Shown here piece by piece: positions 1-8,120 of a stretch of DNA of 50,604 nucleotides. The DNA comes from Acidobacteriota bacterium (GTDB taxonomy: Bacteria; Acidobacteriota; Thermoanaerobaculia; Multivoradales; Multivoraceae): positions 1 to 50,604 of the forward strand of contig JAGWAG010000012.1 in NCBI GenBank assembly GCA_021296535.1. The letters are read 5' to 3'. Both the position numbers and the translations under genes were made by a program. The stretch's first letter is position 1. Each line of letters begins with the position of its first letter. Under the pieces are notes generated by a model that was given only the letters and a program-made list of their open reading frames with translations, searched no databases and was not told the DNA's origin.

Positions 1-315
1 ATCATCGACTACGTCGCCCGCCGCGGCATGGCCGCCTACCTGAACGTCCCCGTCTACGCGGCCTTCCATGACTGGCTCGGCCGCCGCGAGCTGCTCGGTC
101 CGATGTGGGACGCCTGGGCCGCCGGCGACCGCAAGAAGGCGGTCGAGGTGATCCCCGAGGAAACGCTCCACGACATCTTCATCATCGGCTCTCCCGGCAA
201 GTGCCGCGAGCGCATCCAGGAGTACATCGAAGCGGGTGTCCATACGCCGGCCCTGGCGCTCCAGCACCCGGGCGACGATCTGCGGCAGACGATCCGCGAC
301 CTGGCGCCGCAGTAA
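1..315 (+). CDS. Luciferase-like (LLM class) oxidoreductase, C-terminal part
   Basis: The reading frame is open from the first base, so this is the last 104 codons of a gene that starts upstream of the window. The tail has a region rich in helix-forming residues, then IIGSPGKCRERIQEYIEAGV and an ending of the form ALQHPGDD...IRDLAPQ. This matches the end of the TIM-barrel of bacterial luciferase-like, F420- or FMN-dependent oxidoreductases, where a G-S/T-P motif precedes a helix that counts off the last barrel strand. The N-terminal cofactor-binding part is missing, so neither cofactor nor substrate can be assigned. A second, unrelated LLM-family gene lies at 45192-46283. Family assignment is fairly safe; function is open. 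Confidence 0.75.
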   Translation: MIDYVARRGMAAYLNVPVYAAFHDWLGRRELLGPMWDAWAAGDRKKAVEVIPEETLHDIFIIGSPGKCRERIQEYIEAGVHTPALALQHPGDDLRQTIRDLAPQ

Positions 316-442
316 GGTCCGCGACTGGCTCGCGGGCGCGGGATCGGCTGCTCGTAACCGGAGTCGCCCCAGCGTCTGAGTTCCTGGACGACTTGGGCTC
401 GTGACGGAACTGACGAGCAATGGGGAAGGCCAATATGCGCCG

Positions 443-448
443 TATACT
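443..448 (+). promoter_or_regulatory. Possible -10 hexamer (TATACT) for hicBA
   Basis: TATACT is a near-consensus sigma-70 -10 element, 44 bases before the hicB start codon. No convincing -35 hexamer is visible at the right distance. It would give a leader of roughly 37 bases containing the GGAGA ribosome site at 482-486. Confidence 0.4.
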
Positions 449-492
449 GCCCGGACGGGGCCCGGGCCGGTCCTCGAACCCGGAGAACGACC

Positions 493-714
493 ATGAACCG
501 GACTCTGACGGCGATCATCGAGCGAGAAGAAGACCTATTCGTGGCCCTGTGCCCCGAGTACGACATCGTAAGTCAGGGCGCGTCGGTCAGCGAAGCGAGG
601 AAGAACCTTCAGGAGGCGCTTGAGTTGTTCTTCGAGGCGGCGCCGTCCGAAGAACAGGAGCGTCGCTACCGGTCCGAGGTGTACGTGACGAACCTGTACG
701 TCGCCGTTGGGTAG
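493..714 (+). CDS. hicB: HicB-type antitoxin (short form)
   Basis: This 73-residue protein has the HicB partial RNase H fold signature. It begins with a strand of the type LTAIIEREEDLFVALCPEYD and follows with G.SVSEARKNLQEALELFFE. HicB proteins bind and block the HicA mRNA interferase. The protein ends soon after the RNase H-like part, so it lacks the C-terminal helix-turn-helix or ribbon-helix-helix domain of longer HicB proteins, and any autoregulation would need another DNA-binding element. GGAGA at 482-486 sits 6 bases before the ATG. The downstream hicA overlaps its end, so the pair is translationally coupled, with antitoxin first. Confidence 0.85.
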   Translation: MNRTLTAIIEREEDLFVALCPEYDIVSQGASVSEARKNLQEALELFFEAAPSEEQERRYRSEVYVTNLYVAVG

Positions 715-946
715 ATTGCGCCGGCTGTCCGGTGCAGAGGTACGACGCATCCTCAAGCGACATGGGTTCTCCCCCGTGCGTAGAAGAGGCAGTCACGTCG
801 TCATGCAGAGGAGGGCAAGAGGCGATGTAGTGACGGTGCCCGTGCCGGACCACCGAGAACTGGCGGTCGGGACCCTGCGGGCGATCATTCGGCAGTGCGG
901 GGTCGCTCGCGAGGAGTTCGAGGTGGATTCGCCGCGGCGTGTCTAG
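707..946 (+). CDS. hicA: HicA-type mRNA interferase toxin
   Basis: This 79-residue basic protein has the dsRBD-like HicA fold: LSGAEVRRILKRHGF, then RRRGSHVVMQ and VTVPVPDHRELAVGTLRAIIRQ. The histidine in GSH is the catalytic residue of HicA RNases, which cut mRNA independently of translation. The start used is TTG at 707, overlapping the last codons of hicB. A second TTG at 716 would also fit and would remove three residues. The overlap ties toxin synthesis to that of the antitoxin. HicA and HicB families are well defined, so the assignment is firm; the start is less so. Confidence 0.85.
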   Translation: MGRLRRLSGAEVRRILKRHGFSPVRRRGSHVVMQRRARGDVVTVPVPDHRELAVGTLRAIIRQCGVAREEFEVDSPRRV

Positions 947-981
947 GCGCCACGGACGGCGTCGGTGTAACTGGCAATCCG

Positions 982-1011
982 TTCACGGCGCAGCCTGGAT
1001 TGACGTAGACT
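982..1011 (+). promoter_or_regulatory. Possible promoter of the VOC gene
   Basis: TTCACG at 982-987 and TAGACT at 1006-1011 are separated by 18 bases and resemble -35 and -10 elements. They lie about 75 bases upstream of the VOC start at 1087, which also has a GAGGAG ribosome site. This rests on hexamer similarity only. Confidence 0.35.
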
Positions 1012-1086
1012 CCCCGCCGCCCCGAGACTGGGGAAAAGAGGCTCATAGCCCGACCGATACGCATTTCCCCAGAGGAGAACACCCCC

Positions 1087-1490
1087 ATGGCTCTCAACAC
1101 CTACCTGACCTTCGACGGCAACTGCCGGGAGGCGTTCGAGTTCTACCGTTCCGTCTTCGGCGGCGAGTTCCAGGACTTCACGACGTTCGGCGAAGGCCCG
1201 GAGGGGCTGCCGCTGGCCGAGGGCCAGGAGGACCAGGTCATGCATGTGGCGCTGCCGTTCGGCGACAGCGTGCTGATGGGGAGCGACAGCACGACGTTCG
1301 GTCCGCCGCTTCAGGTCGGCAACAACTTCTCGATCTCGGTGGAGGCCGAGAGCCGGGAACAAGCGGACGAACTGCAGGCGAAACTGTCGGAAGGCGGTGA
1401 GGTGACGCTGCCGATGGAGGACCAGTTCTGGGGCGCCTACTTCGGCATGTGCTCAACTGGATGCTGGTGTACGCACCGCCACAGGAGTAG
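1087..1490 (+). pseudogene. VOC / PhnB-like (glyoxalase fold) protein, frameshifted near its 3' end
   Basis: The first 122 codons encode a PhnB-like VOC protein: MALNTYLTFDGNCREAFEFY, then FGGEFQDFTTFGEG, and near the end EDQFWGAYFGMC. In family members GMC is followed by about TDKFGV and then N/SWML-type residues. Here GMC is followed by two stray bases (1453-1454). The expected tail NWMLVYAPPQE with a TAG stop at 1488-1490 then appears in another frame. This is what loss of about 16 bases at 1452/1453 would produce. In the original frame translation runs on into the next gene. A strong GAGGAG ribosome site precedes the ATG. The deletion could be real or a sequencing/assembly error. Confidence 0.8.
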
Positions 1491-1539
1491 CGGGGAAGCA
1501 GGGCTACCGCCAACAGGGAGTTACAAGGAGCCACTCACG

Positions 1540-2640
1540 ATGACCGCCATCTCACCCCACGACGGTCCTGTCGCCGTCACCGGCGTCTCCGGGTTCACCG
1601 GCGGCCACATGGTGCGCGAACTCGTCCTTCACGGCTACCGGGTACGTGCGTGCCTGCGCAACGCGGATTCCTGGCGCGGCCGGGACTGCGTGCAGTACCT
1701 GAAGCGCCTGCCGAACGTCGAGATCGTCGACGGTTGCGACCTGTTCGTGTCCGGTTCGTACGACGAGGCGTTCGCCGGTTGCTCGGGCGTGTTCCACGTC
1801 GCCGCGGTGCTCGGCAACTCGGCCGACGGCAAGTCGCAGCCGCTGGGCTCGGGAGACGTCTCCAGGGACGTCTACGAGGGCGGCATGGCCGGCACGCGGA
1901 ACGTGATCGACTCGGTGAACCGCAGCGGCAGCGTGAAGCGCGTCGTCTACACGAGCTCGCTGGCGGCAATCTCGGGCCTGGCGCCGCCACCGATGCTTCC
2001 GGGCTTCGCGTGGACGGAGACGCACTGGGCTCCCGACCACTTCGAGCCGGAGGCCTGGCAGCACCCGCGGCAATCGTACGCCCGCAGCAAGGTGGACACG
2101 GAGCGGCTGTTGAACGAGTCGGCGGACGAGAGCGACGGCCGCTGGGACGTGGTCACGATGAACCCGGCGATGATCTGCGGCCCGGTCCTGTTCAAGGCCC
2201 AGGTCGGCCAGTGGATCGAGCAGATCGGCCGGCTGGCCGCCGGGCTCGATGTGACCTGGCCGACGCCGTACGACATGTACTACAACATCATCGACGTCCG
2301 CGACCTGGTGAAGGCCGAGCGGCTGGCGGCGGAGTCGGCCGTCGACCACCGGGCGACGAACGGCGGCAGCCGGTACCTCCTGCACGGCAGCGGCGGCCGC
2401 TCCGCGCTCCGGCTGAGCACCGAAGTCGCCGGCATCATCCGCGAGGCCTTCCCCTCCTTCGTCGTCGGCGGGACGGCAGCGCCTGAGGGCGGACCGCCGC
2501 GACCCGCGGCGATCAACCACAGCCGGAAGGCGATGTCCCTGCTGGGCGCCACGTTCCGGCCGGTCGAGGACACGATCCGGGACGTGGTGGAGACGTCCAT
2601 CGAGCTGGGCGTGATCACGCCGCGGTTGAGGGACGCCTGA
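1540..2640 (+). CDS. NAD(P)-dependent epimerase/reductase (extended SDR, dihydroflavonol-reductase-like)
   Basis: This 366-residue extended short-chain dehydrogenase starts with the Rossmann motif VTGVSGFTGGHMV at about residues 12-24. The SDR catalytic pair is seen in SYARSKVDTERLL (YxxxK), with the preceding serine in VVYTSSLAAI. Substrate-region features such as MNPAMICGPVL match the dihydroflavonol-4-reductase/cinnamoyl-CoA-reductase-like branch. Such enzymes reduce carbonyl groups with NAD(P)H; the substrate here is unknown. The start is the ATG at 1540, with AAGGAG at 1525-1530 spaced 9 bases. The frame is also open upstream because the broken VOC gene runs into it, but there is no reason to treat the two as one protein. 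Confidence 0.85.
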   Translation: MTAISPHDGPVAVTGVSGFTGGHMVRELVLHGYRVRACLRNADSWRGRDCVQYLKRLPNVEIVDGCDLFVSGSYDEAFAGCSGVFHVAAVLGNSADGKSQPLGSGDVSRDVYEGGMAGTRNVIDSVNRSGSVKRVVYTSSLAAISGLAPPPMLPGFAWTETHWAPDHFEPEAWQHPRQSYARSKVDTERLLNESADESDGRWDVVTMNPAMICGPVLFKAQVGQWIEQIGRLAAGLDVTWPTPYDMYYNIIDVRDLVKAERLAAESAVDHRATNGGSRYLLHGSGGRSALRLSTEVAGIIREAFPSFVVGGTAAPEGGPPRPAAINHSRKAMSLLGATFRPVEDTIRDVVETSIELGVITPRLRDA

Positions 2641-2654
2641 CGGTCAGCCCGCAC

Positions 2655-4091
2655 GTGGGCCTCGACGAGACCGGACGGAAGGCTGGTCCTGACCCCAGCC
2701 GTGCGGACGGAAAGCCCGCTCCAGGTCTGGTCGGTTTGGCGCCGGCCCTCGTCCTGCTTTCCTTCGGCGGCCTGCTTCGCGCCGACGACCCGAACCCTGG
2801 GCGCAACCGGGTCGCTGAAGCGGAGAACCTCCCCGTTTCCTGGGACGTCGCGTCTGGCGAGAACGTGTTGTGGGCTGCGGAACTCGGAACGACCACCTAC
2901 GGCGGCCCGACGCTCGCCGGCGATCTGGTCGTGGTGGGAACGAACAACGAGCGTCCACGGGATCCGGCGGTGACGGGCGACCGAGGCGTGGTGATGGCCT
3001 TCGACCGTCACTCCGGCGCCTTCCGCTGGCAGATCACGCACGAGAAACTGGAGACGGGCGACGCGAACGACTGGCCGTTGCAGGGCGTCTGCTCGACGCC
3101 ATCCTTCGACGGTGAGCGGCTCTACTACGTCTCGAACCGGGGCGAACTCGTCGCTGCGGACCTCGCCGGCGATGTTGCCTGGTCCTTCGACATGGTCGGG
3201 GAGTGGGGCGTGTTCCCGAAGCACATGGCGGCTTCGACGCCGCTGGCCGTGGGCGAACTCGTCTTCGCGTCGACCAGCAACGGGGTGACGGATGACGGCC
3301 GGGTCCCGGCGCCGGAGGCGCCGAGTTTCGCGGCGTTCGAGCGTGCGACGGGCCGGCCGCTGTGGCGAGACGGGAACCCCGGCGCCGGGCTGATCGACGG
3401 CCAGTGGGGGAGCCCGTCCCACGGTCGCGTCGGCGACAGGCCGCAGGTCGTCTTCCCGGCCGGCGATGGCTGGCTCTACGCCTTCGAGCCGGTGACGGGG
3501 CGCGCGCTCTGGCGTTTCGACGGCAACTCGGCGCTTGCCGCTGGCGAGTTGGACCGAGTCGACTCGCGGCATGTCTTCGTGGCCACCCCGGTACTGCTCG
3601 AGGACACCGTCTACATCGCCGCGGGCCGGGAACCGGAAGCGTCGCTCAGGGCCGGCGTGATCTGGGCCGTCCACGCCGGGGGCAGCGGCGACGTGACGTC
3701 GAGCGGGGTGCGCTGGCGGTTCGAAGACCCGGACTTCGGGCGTGCGATCGCCACCGTGGCGGTCGCCGCCGGCATCGTCTACGCCGCGGACCTTAACGGT
3801 TTCCTCTTTGCGCTCGACGCGGAAAGCGGCGAGAAGCTCTGGGTCTACGATGCCCTGGCGCCGTTCTGGAGCTCGCCCCTGGTCGCGGACGGCAAGGTCT
3901 ACGCGGCCGACACGGAGGGCGATGTCACGGTGCTCCGGGAGGGGCCGACGATCGAGATTCTGGCGGAGAACGTGATGCCGCGAGCGGTGTACACTTCGCC
4001 GTCCACGGATGGCTCGGTCGTCTACCTCGCGACCAGCGAAACGCTTTATGCGCTGGTCGCCCGAGCTTCGGGCGGCGGCACGGACGGTTGA
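2655..4091 (+). CDS. Secreted PQQ-like beta-propeller protein (copy 1)
   Basis: The 478-residue product carries repeated blades of the kind [G-x-x-Y/V-A-x-D..G-x-x-L-W], as in PQQ-dependent dehydrogenases and BamB. Examples are MAFDRHSGAFRW, AFEPVTGRALWRF and FALDAESGEKLWVYD. It is a close paralogue of the next gene, sharing blocks such as NDWPLQGVCSTP. It lacks the acidic DxDG-type loop present in copy 2. A hydrophobic stretch (about residues 29-44) looks like a signal peptide. The N terminus is uncertain: GTG 2655 gives an unusually long polar n-region, while TTG 2736 would start directly at the hydrophobic part. No ribosome site is obvious at either. Whether it binds PQQ or is only structural cannot be told from sequence. 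Confidence 0.75.
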   Translation: MGLDETGRKAGPDPSRADGKPAPGLVGLAPALVLLSFGGLLRADDPNPGRNRVAEAENLPVSWDVASGENVLWAAELGTTTYGGPTLAGDLVVVGTNNERPRDPAVTGDRGVVMAFDRHSGAFRWQITHEKLETGDANDWPLQGVCSTPSFDGERLYYVSNRGELVAADLAGDVAWSFDMVGEWGVFPKHMAASTPLAVGELVFASTSNGVTDDGRVPAPEAPSFAAFERATGRPLWRDGNPGAGLIDGQWGSPSHGRVGDRPQVVFPAGDGWLYAFEPVTGRALWRFDGNSALAAGELDRVDSRHVFVATPVLLEDTVYIAAGREPEASLRAGVIWAVHAGGSGDVTSSGVRWRFEDPDFGRAIATVAVAAGIVYAADLNGFLFALDAESGEKLWVYDALAPFWSSPLVADGKVYAADTEGDVTVLREGPTIEILAENVMPRAVYTSPSTDGSVVYLATSETLYALVARASGGGTDG

Positions 4092-4111
4092 CAGCTCAAG
4101 GACCCCGACCC

Positions 4112-5551
4112 ATGAAGATTCGAATCTCCCTGCACCTTCCCTGCATCCTGGCGGCGGTCCTCGCTGCCGGCTCCGCGGCATCCGCGAACGATCCGCCGGC
4201 GATGTTCGGCAACACGCCGGCCCGCAACATGGTGTCCGATGCCAGCAACCTGCCCACCGAATGGGACGTGAGGTCCGGTCAGAACATCATCTGGCAGGCC
4301 AAGGTCGGTTCGCAGACCTACGCCGGTCCGGTCGTGCACGGCGGTCGGGTGTACGCCGGCACGAACAACGAGGGGCTTCGCCGGCCCGGCATCGAGGGCG
4401 ACAAGGGCGTGGTGATCGCCCTGGACAAGGAGACGGGCCAGCTTCTTTGGCAGGCCACCCACGACAAGCTCGGCGCCGGCCGGGTCAACGACTGGCCGCT
4501 CCAGGGCGTCTGCTCGACCCCCTTCGTCGACGATGAGCGCGTCTACTACATCTCGAACCGCGCGACGGTGGTCGCCGTGGATGTGGACGGCTTCCGGGAC
4601 GGCACGAACGACGGCATGACGGACGAGCAGTACAGGGAGGAACTCGACGCCGACATCGTGTGGGAGTACGACATGATCGCGGAGCTCGACGTGTTCCCGC
4701 ACAACCTGGCCGCGGGGTCGCCGCTCGTCGTCGGCGACCTTCTCTTCACGGTCACCGGGGCCGGGGTCGACGAGGGGCACATCAATCTCCCCTCGCCGGC
4801 GTCGCCGGCCTTCATCGCCCTCGACAAGAACACCGGCGAACTGGTCTGGGAGAGCATCGACAGCGCCGATGCGGTCCTGCACGGCTCCTGGTCGAACCCC
4901 GCCTACGGTGTCGTCGACGGCCAGCCGCAGATCGCCTTTCCGGGCGGCGACGGCTGGCTTTACACCTACGAACCTGCGACCGGCAAGCTGCTCTGGAAGT
5001 TCGACCTGAATCCCAAGGACTCCGTGTGGGAACTCGGCGGCGCCGGCACCCGCAACAACATCATCTCGACGCCGGTCTTCTACAACAACCGCTTCTACCT
5101 CGGCGTCGGCCAGGATCCCGAGCACGGCGAGGGGCCGGGCCACTTCTACGCCCTGGACGCGGGCGTCGAAGGCGACGCGACGGACAGTGCGGCCTTCTGG
5201 CACTTCGGCGACGACGACTTCAACCGCACGATCTCGACCGCGGCGATCGCCGACGGCCTGCTCTACATTCCCGACCTGAGCGGTTTCCTCTACGTGCTGG
5301 ATGTCGAGACCGGCGAGCATCTCTGGACCCACGACACCTTTGCCGCGGTCTGGGGTTCGGCGTTCGTGGCGGACGGAAAGGTCTACCTGGGCGACGAGGA
5401 CGGGGACATCGTCGTGCTCGAGGCGGGCCGCGAAGAGAAGGTGATCGCGGAGCAGAACATGGGCTCTGCCGTCTACACGACGCCGGTGGCCGAGGACGGC
5501 CGGATCTACGTCGCCACCCGTTCCGACGTGTTCGCGATCGGGTCGAAGTAG
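4112..5551 (+). CDS. Secreted PQQ-like beta-propeller protein (copy 2)
   Basis: This 479-residue secreted propeller opens with a clear signal peptide (MKIRISLHLPCILAAVLAAG, processed near SAASA/N). Propeller blades include VIALDKETGQLLWQ, FIALDKNTGELVWE, YTYEPATGKLLWKF and YVLDVETGEHLWTHD. A loop beginning DVDGFRDGTNDG resembles a calcium-binding acidic repeat and is absent from copy 1. The ATG at 4112 is preceded by AAGGA 9 bases upstream. It lies 20 bases after copy 1 and just before an iron-type alcohol dehydrogenase, so the genes are probably co-transcribed. The family includes periplasmic quinoprotein dehydrogenases and non-enzymatic scaffolds. I see no way to name a substrate. Confidence 0.8.
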   Translation: MKIRISLHLPCILAAVLAAGSAASANDPPAMFGNTPARNMVSDASNLPTEWDVRSGQNIIWQAKVGSQTYAGPVVHGGRVYAGTNNEGLRRPGIEGDKGVVIALDKETGQLLWQATHDKLGAGRVNDWPLQGVCSTPFVDDERVYYISNRATVVAVDVDGFRDGTNDGMTDEQYREELDADIVWEYDMIAELDVFPHNLAAGSPLVVGDLLFTVTGAGVDEGHINLPSPASPAFIALDKNTGELVWESIDSADAVLHGSWSNPAYGVVDGQPQIAFPGGDGWLYTYEPATGKLLWKFDLNPKDSVWELGGAGTRNNIISTPVFYNNRFYLGVGQDPEHGEGPGHFYALDAGVEGDATDSAAFWHFGDDDFNRTISTAAIADGLLYIPDLSGFLYVLDVETGEHLWTHDTFAAVWGSAFVADGKVYLGDEDGDIVVLEAGREEKVIAEQNMGSAVYTTPVAEDGRIYVATRSDVFAIGSK

Positions 5552-5571
5552 GGGGACGCGCCGAAGCAGTC

Positions 5572-6798
5572 GTGGTCATCAAGCGAGGTCAGCGACCCCT
5601 CGAAACGGAGGACTCATGGGGCGTCGACGCGGCGCCCGGCCGGGTTCTCTTCGGTTCGGGGGTGATCGACCTCCTCGGCGACCTGGTCCAGGAGCTCGGC
5701 GGTGGCCGCGTTCTGGTCGTAACGGACCCGGGGGTGGCGGCCGCGGGCCACGTGCACAGGGCGGCCGCCTCGCTGCGGAGCGCGGCGCTGGAGATAGCGG
5801 TCTTCTGCGGTGTCGAAGAGAACCCCGGCGAGCGTCACGTAGCCGCCGCGGCTTCCGCCGCGCGCGCCCACCGGGCCACCTTCCTGGTCGGCCTGGGCGG
5901 CGGTTCGGCGATGGACTGCGCCAAGGGCGCCAACTTCGTCCTGACGAACGGCGGCCGGATGGAGGACTATTGGGGATTCGGAAAGGCCGGCAAGCCGATG
6001 CTCCCTTCGGTCGGCGTGCCGTGCACGGCCGGCACCGGTAGCGAGGCGCAGTCCTTCGCAGTCATCTCGAAGGAAGACGACCACCGCAAGATGGCCTGCG
6101 GCGACCCGAAGGCCCGGTTCAGGGCCACGTTGCTCGATCCGCAACTGGTCCGGACCGCCCCCAGCGACGTCATGGCGGCTTCCGGACTCGACGCGTTGTC
6201 CCATGCGATGGAGAGCTACGTGACGACGGCTTCGAACCCCTACTCCCGGATGCTGGCTTCGGAGGGCTTCCGTCGCCTGCTGCGAGGCTTCGAGGCGGTG
6301 GCCACGGCCCGGTCCCCCAACGGCCACCTGACGGGGGAGCCGGAGTCCGAAGCTCGGCTAAACGAACTTTGGGGCGAGATGCTGCTGGGCGCCTACTTCG
6401 CCGGAGCGGCGATCGAGGCGTCCATGCTTGGAGCGGCCCACGGGTTGGCGAATCCGCTGACCGCCCGCTACGACGTCACGCACGGGGTGGCGGTGGCGGT
6501 GATGCTGGACCACGTCGTCCGGTACAACGGCGAGACCGGCGACGCCCGGTATGCAGGGCTGGCCCGGCTCCTCGACGGTCAGGAGGCCTGCGACGGACGC
6601 GCGAGCAATCGCCTGGCGGACCGCTGGATCGACTGCCGCCACCGGGTCGGAGTCGCCGGCAGCCTTCAGGAACTTGGCGTAGCGGAGGCGGATCTCGAAC
6701 TTCTCGCAACGCAGGCAGCGGAGCAGTGGACGGCCCGGTTCAACCCCCGTACGACGAGTGCCTCCGATATGCTCGCGCTCTACCGGGCGGCCTTCTGA
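5572..6798 (+). CDS. Iron-containing (group III) alcohol dehydrogenase
   Basis: This 408-residue enzyme has the group III alcohol dehydrogenase layout. It has an N-terminal Rossmann-like domain with GLGGGSAMDCAKG for NAD(P), then GTGSEAQ, then a helical metal-binding domain. The expected metal ligands are seen as Asp and His in DALSHAMESY, His in AAHGLANPL and His in VTHGVAV. These enzymes interconvert alcohols and aldehydes or ketones using Fe2+ or another divalent metal. The start chosen is GTG 5572, 20 bases after the previous stop. The frame is open far upstream but only as an overprint of the propeller gene. Its position between propeller genes suggests a shared oxidation pathway, which is inference. 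Confidence 0.88.
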   Translation: MVIKRGQRPLETEDSWGVDAAPGRVLFGSGVIDLLGDLVQELGGGRVLVVTDPGVAAAGHVHRAAASLRSAALEIAVFCGVEENPGERHVAAAASAARAHRATFLVGLGGGSAMDCAKGANFVLTNGGRMEDYWGFGKAGKPMLPSVGVPCTAGTGSEAQSFAVISKEDDHRKMACGDPKARFRATLLDPQLVRTAPSDVMAASGLDALSHAMESYVTTASNPYSRMLASEGFRRLLRGFEAVATARSPNGHLTGEPESEARLNELWGEMLLGAYFAGAAIEASMLGAAHGLANPLTARYDVTHGVAVAVMLDHVVRYNGETGDARYAGLARLLDGQEACDGRASNRLADRWIDCRHRVGVAGSLQELGVAEADLELLATQAAEQWTARFNPRTTSASDMLALYRAAF

Positions 6799-6852
6799 TG
6801 CGCCCGAACCCGTAGATCAAGACAGCCCGTCCGCCCAACGCAAGAGTTCGTC

Positions 6853-8097
6853 ATGTCAGAGATCGTCCCGCCTTCAGGCCGTTCCGCCCCCGCTTCCGCG
6901 TTGCGGCTCCGGCGATGGGCAGGCCGCAGTCGGATCCTCGCGCCGGTCCTGCTCCTGGGCATCCTCCTGGGCGTCGGAGCCGCCGCCATCGCCGGTGACG
7001 GAGAGGACCAGGAATCGACGGCGTCAGGGTCGTTGTTCCAGCCTTCCGCCGATGCCTGGCCGGTGTTCCGCGGCAACCTGCTGGGCACAGGCGTGGCAGC
7101 GACGACGCTGCCGGACGAGCCGAAGCTGCTCTGGACGTTCGACACCGGTAGCGAGATCGAAAGCACGGCAGCGATCGTGGGCGGCGTCGTCTTCTTCGGG
7201 GACTACGAGGGCCGGGTCTACGCCGTGACCCTTGAAGAAGGAAAGGAACTCTGGCGATTCGATGCGGGAACGCCGATCAAGGCGCCCCTCTCGGTCTTCG
7301 ACGGCGTGGTCTACATCGGTGACGAGTACGGTCTCATCCACGCGCTGGACGCCGGGAGCGGCGAGGAGAAGTGGCAGTTCGAGACGCTGGGAGAGATCTA
7401 CGCCGGCGTCTCGCTGCACGAGTCGCCGGAGGGAGGGGACCGGCTGCTCGTCGGTTCCTACGACAACTCGCTCTACTGCCTGGATCGCGAGAGCGGTGAG
7501 AAGTTGTGGCAGGTGGAGACGGAAGGCTACGTGCACGGCACGCCGGCGGTTGCCGACGGGCTGACCACGGTGTCCGGTTGCGACGGCTTCATGTGGCTGA
7601 TCGACATCGAAACCGGTGAGACGATTCACAAGATCAACCTGCGGGGGCAGGCGGCCTCGAGCCCGGCCGTGATCGGCGAGATGGCCTATGTCGCCACCTA
7701 CGAGAACGAGGTGCTGGGCATCGACCTCGAGCGGCGTGAGGTGGCCTGGGCCTATGAGCACGAAGTGCGCAAGTTTCCCTTCTACGCGTCGGCCGCCGCG
7801 GACGACGAGATCGTCGTGATCGGGGGACGGGACAAGATCGTCCATGCCCTGGATCCCCGGACCGGCGAACGGAAATGGGAGTGGAACAGCGGCGCCCGGC
7901 TCGACTCCTCCCCGGTCATCGTCGGCGACCGCGTGTTCCTGGGCTCGAAGCGGGGGCCCGTCCTCGCGCTTGACAAGGCGACCGGGGAACCGGTGTGGGA
8001 GTTCGACACCGGTTCGGCAATCATGGCTTCGCCGGCCGTGGCGTCGGAACGGCTGGTGATCGGCAGCCTCGACGGCATCCTGTACTGCTTCGGATGA
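6853..8097 (+). CDS. Membrane-anchored BamB/PQQ-like beta-propeller protein
   Basis: This 414-residue protein has an arginine-rich N terminus followed by one hydrophobic segment (about residues 30-48, ILAPVLLLGILLGVGAAAI). That suggests a membrane anchor or uncleaved signal. After a linker come seven or so regular propeller blades, each of the form VVFFGDYEGRVYAV...EGKELWRFD. The blades are more regular than those of the two propellers upstream, so this is not a recent duplicate. The stop codon overlaps a possible ATG of the next gene, a HemN-like radical SAM protein, and the pair is probably co-translated. The family includes the BAM scaffold BamB, but there is no lipobox here and no bam gene nearby. 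Confidence 0.8.
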   Translation: MSEIVPPSGRSAPASALRLRRWAGRSRILAPVLLLGILLGVGAAAIAGDGEDQESTASGSLFQPSADAWPVFRGNLLGTGVAATTLPDEPKLLWTFDTGSEIESTAAIVGGVVFFGDYEGRVYAVTLEEGKELWRFDAGTPIKAPLSVFDGVVYIGDEYGLIHALDAGSGEEKWQFETLGEIYAGVSLHESPEGGDRLLVGSYDNSLYCLDRESGEKLWQVETEGYVHGTPAVADGLTTVSGCDGFMWLIDIETGETIHKINLRGQAASSPAVIGEMAYVATYENEVLGIDLERREVAWAYEHEVRKFPFYASAAADDEIVVIGGRDKIVHALDPRTGERKWEWNSGARLDSSPVIVGDRVFLGSKRGPVLALDKATGEPVWEFDTGSAIMASPAVASERLVIGSLDGILYCFG

Positions 8098-8120
8098 ACG
8101 GCCCTTCCGGGGAGGCAGAA

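Noticed and set aside
1087..2640. A single 517-residue VOC-epimerase fusion protein
   Set aside because: The join consists of out-of-frame sequence produced by a small deletion. The epimerase has its own ribosome site and ATG at 1540, and the VOC tail is intact in another frame.
2280..4181. Long antisense frames opposite the propeller genes, and similar ones at 7782-9527 and 12113-13801
   Set aside because: Low-complexity, Arg/Val/Asp-rich shadow translations with no motifs, opposite genes with clear homology.
4660..6798. A long open frame running into the alcohol dehydrogenase from far upstream
   Set aside because: Its first part is an arginine-rich overprint of the propeller gene, and dehydrogenase homology begins only after 5572.
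6853..8097. BamB of the outer-membrane assembly complex
   Set aside because: The propeller fold fits, but there is no lipobox, it has a plain membrane anchor, and no assembly-complex genes are near.
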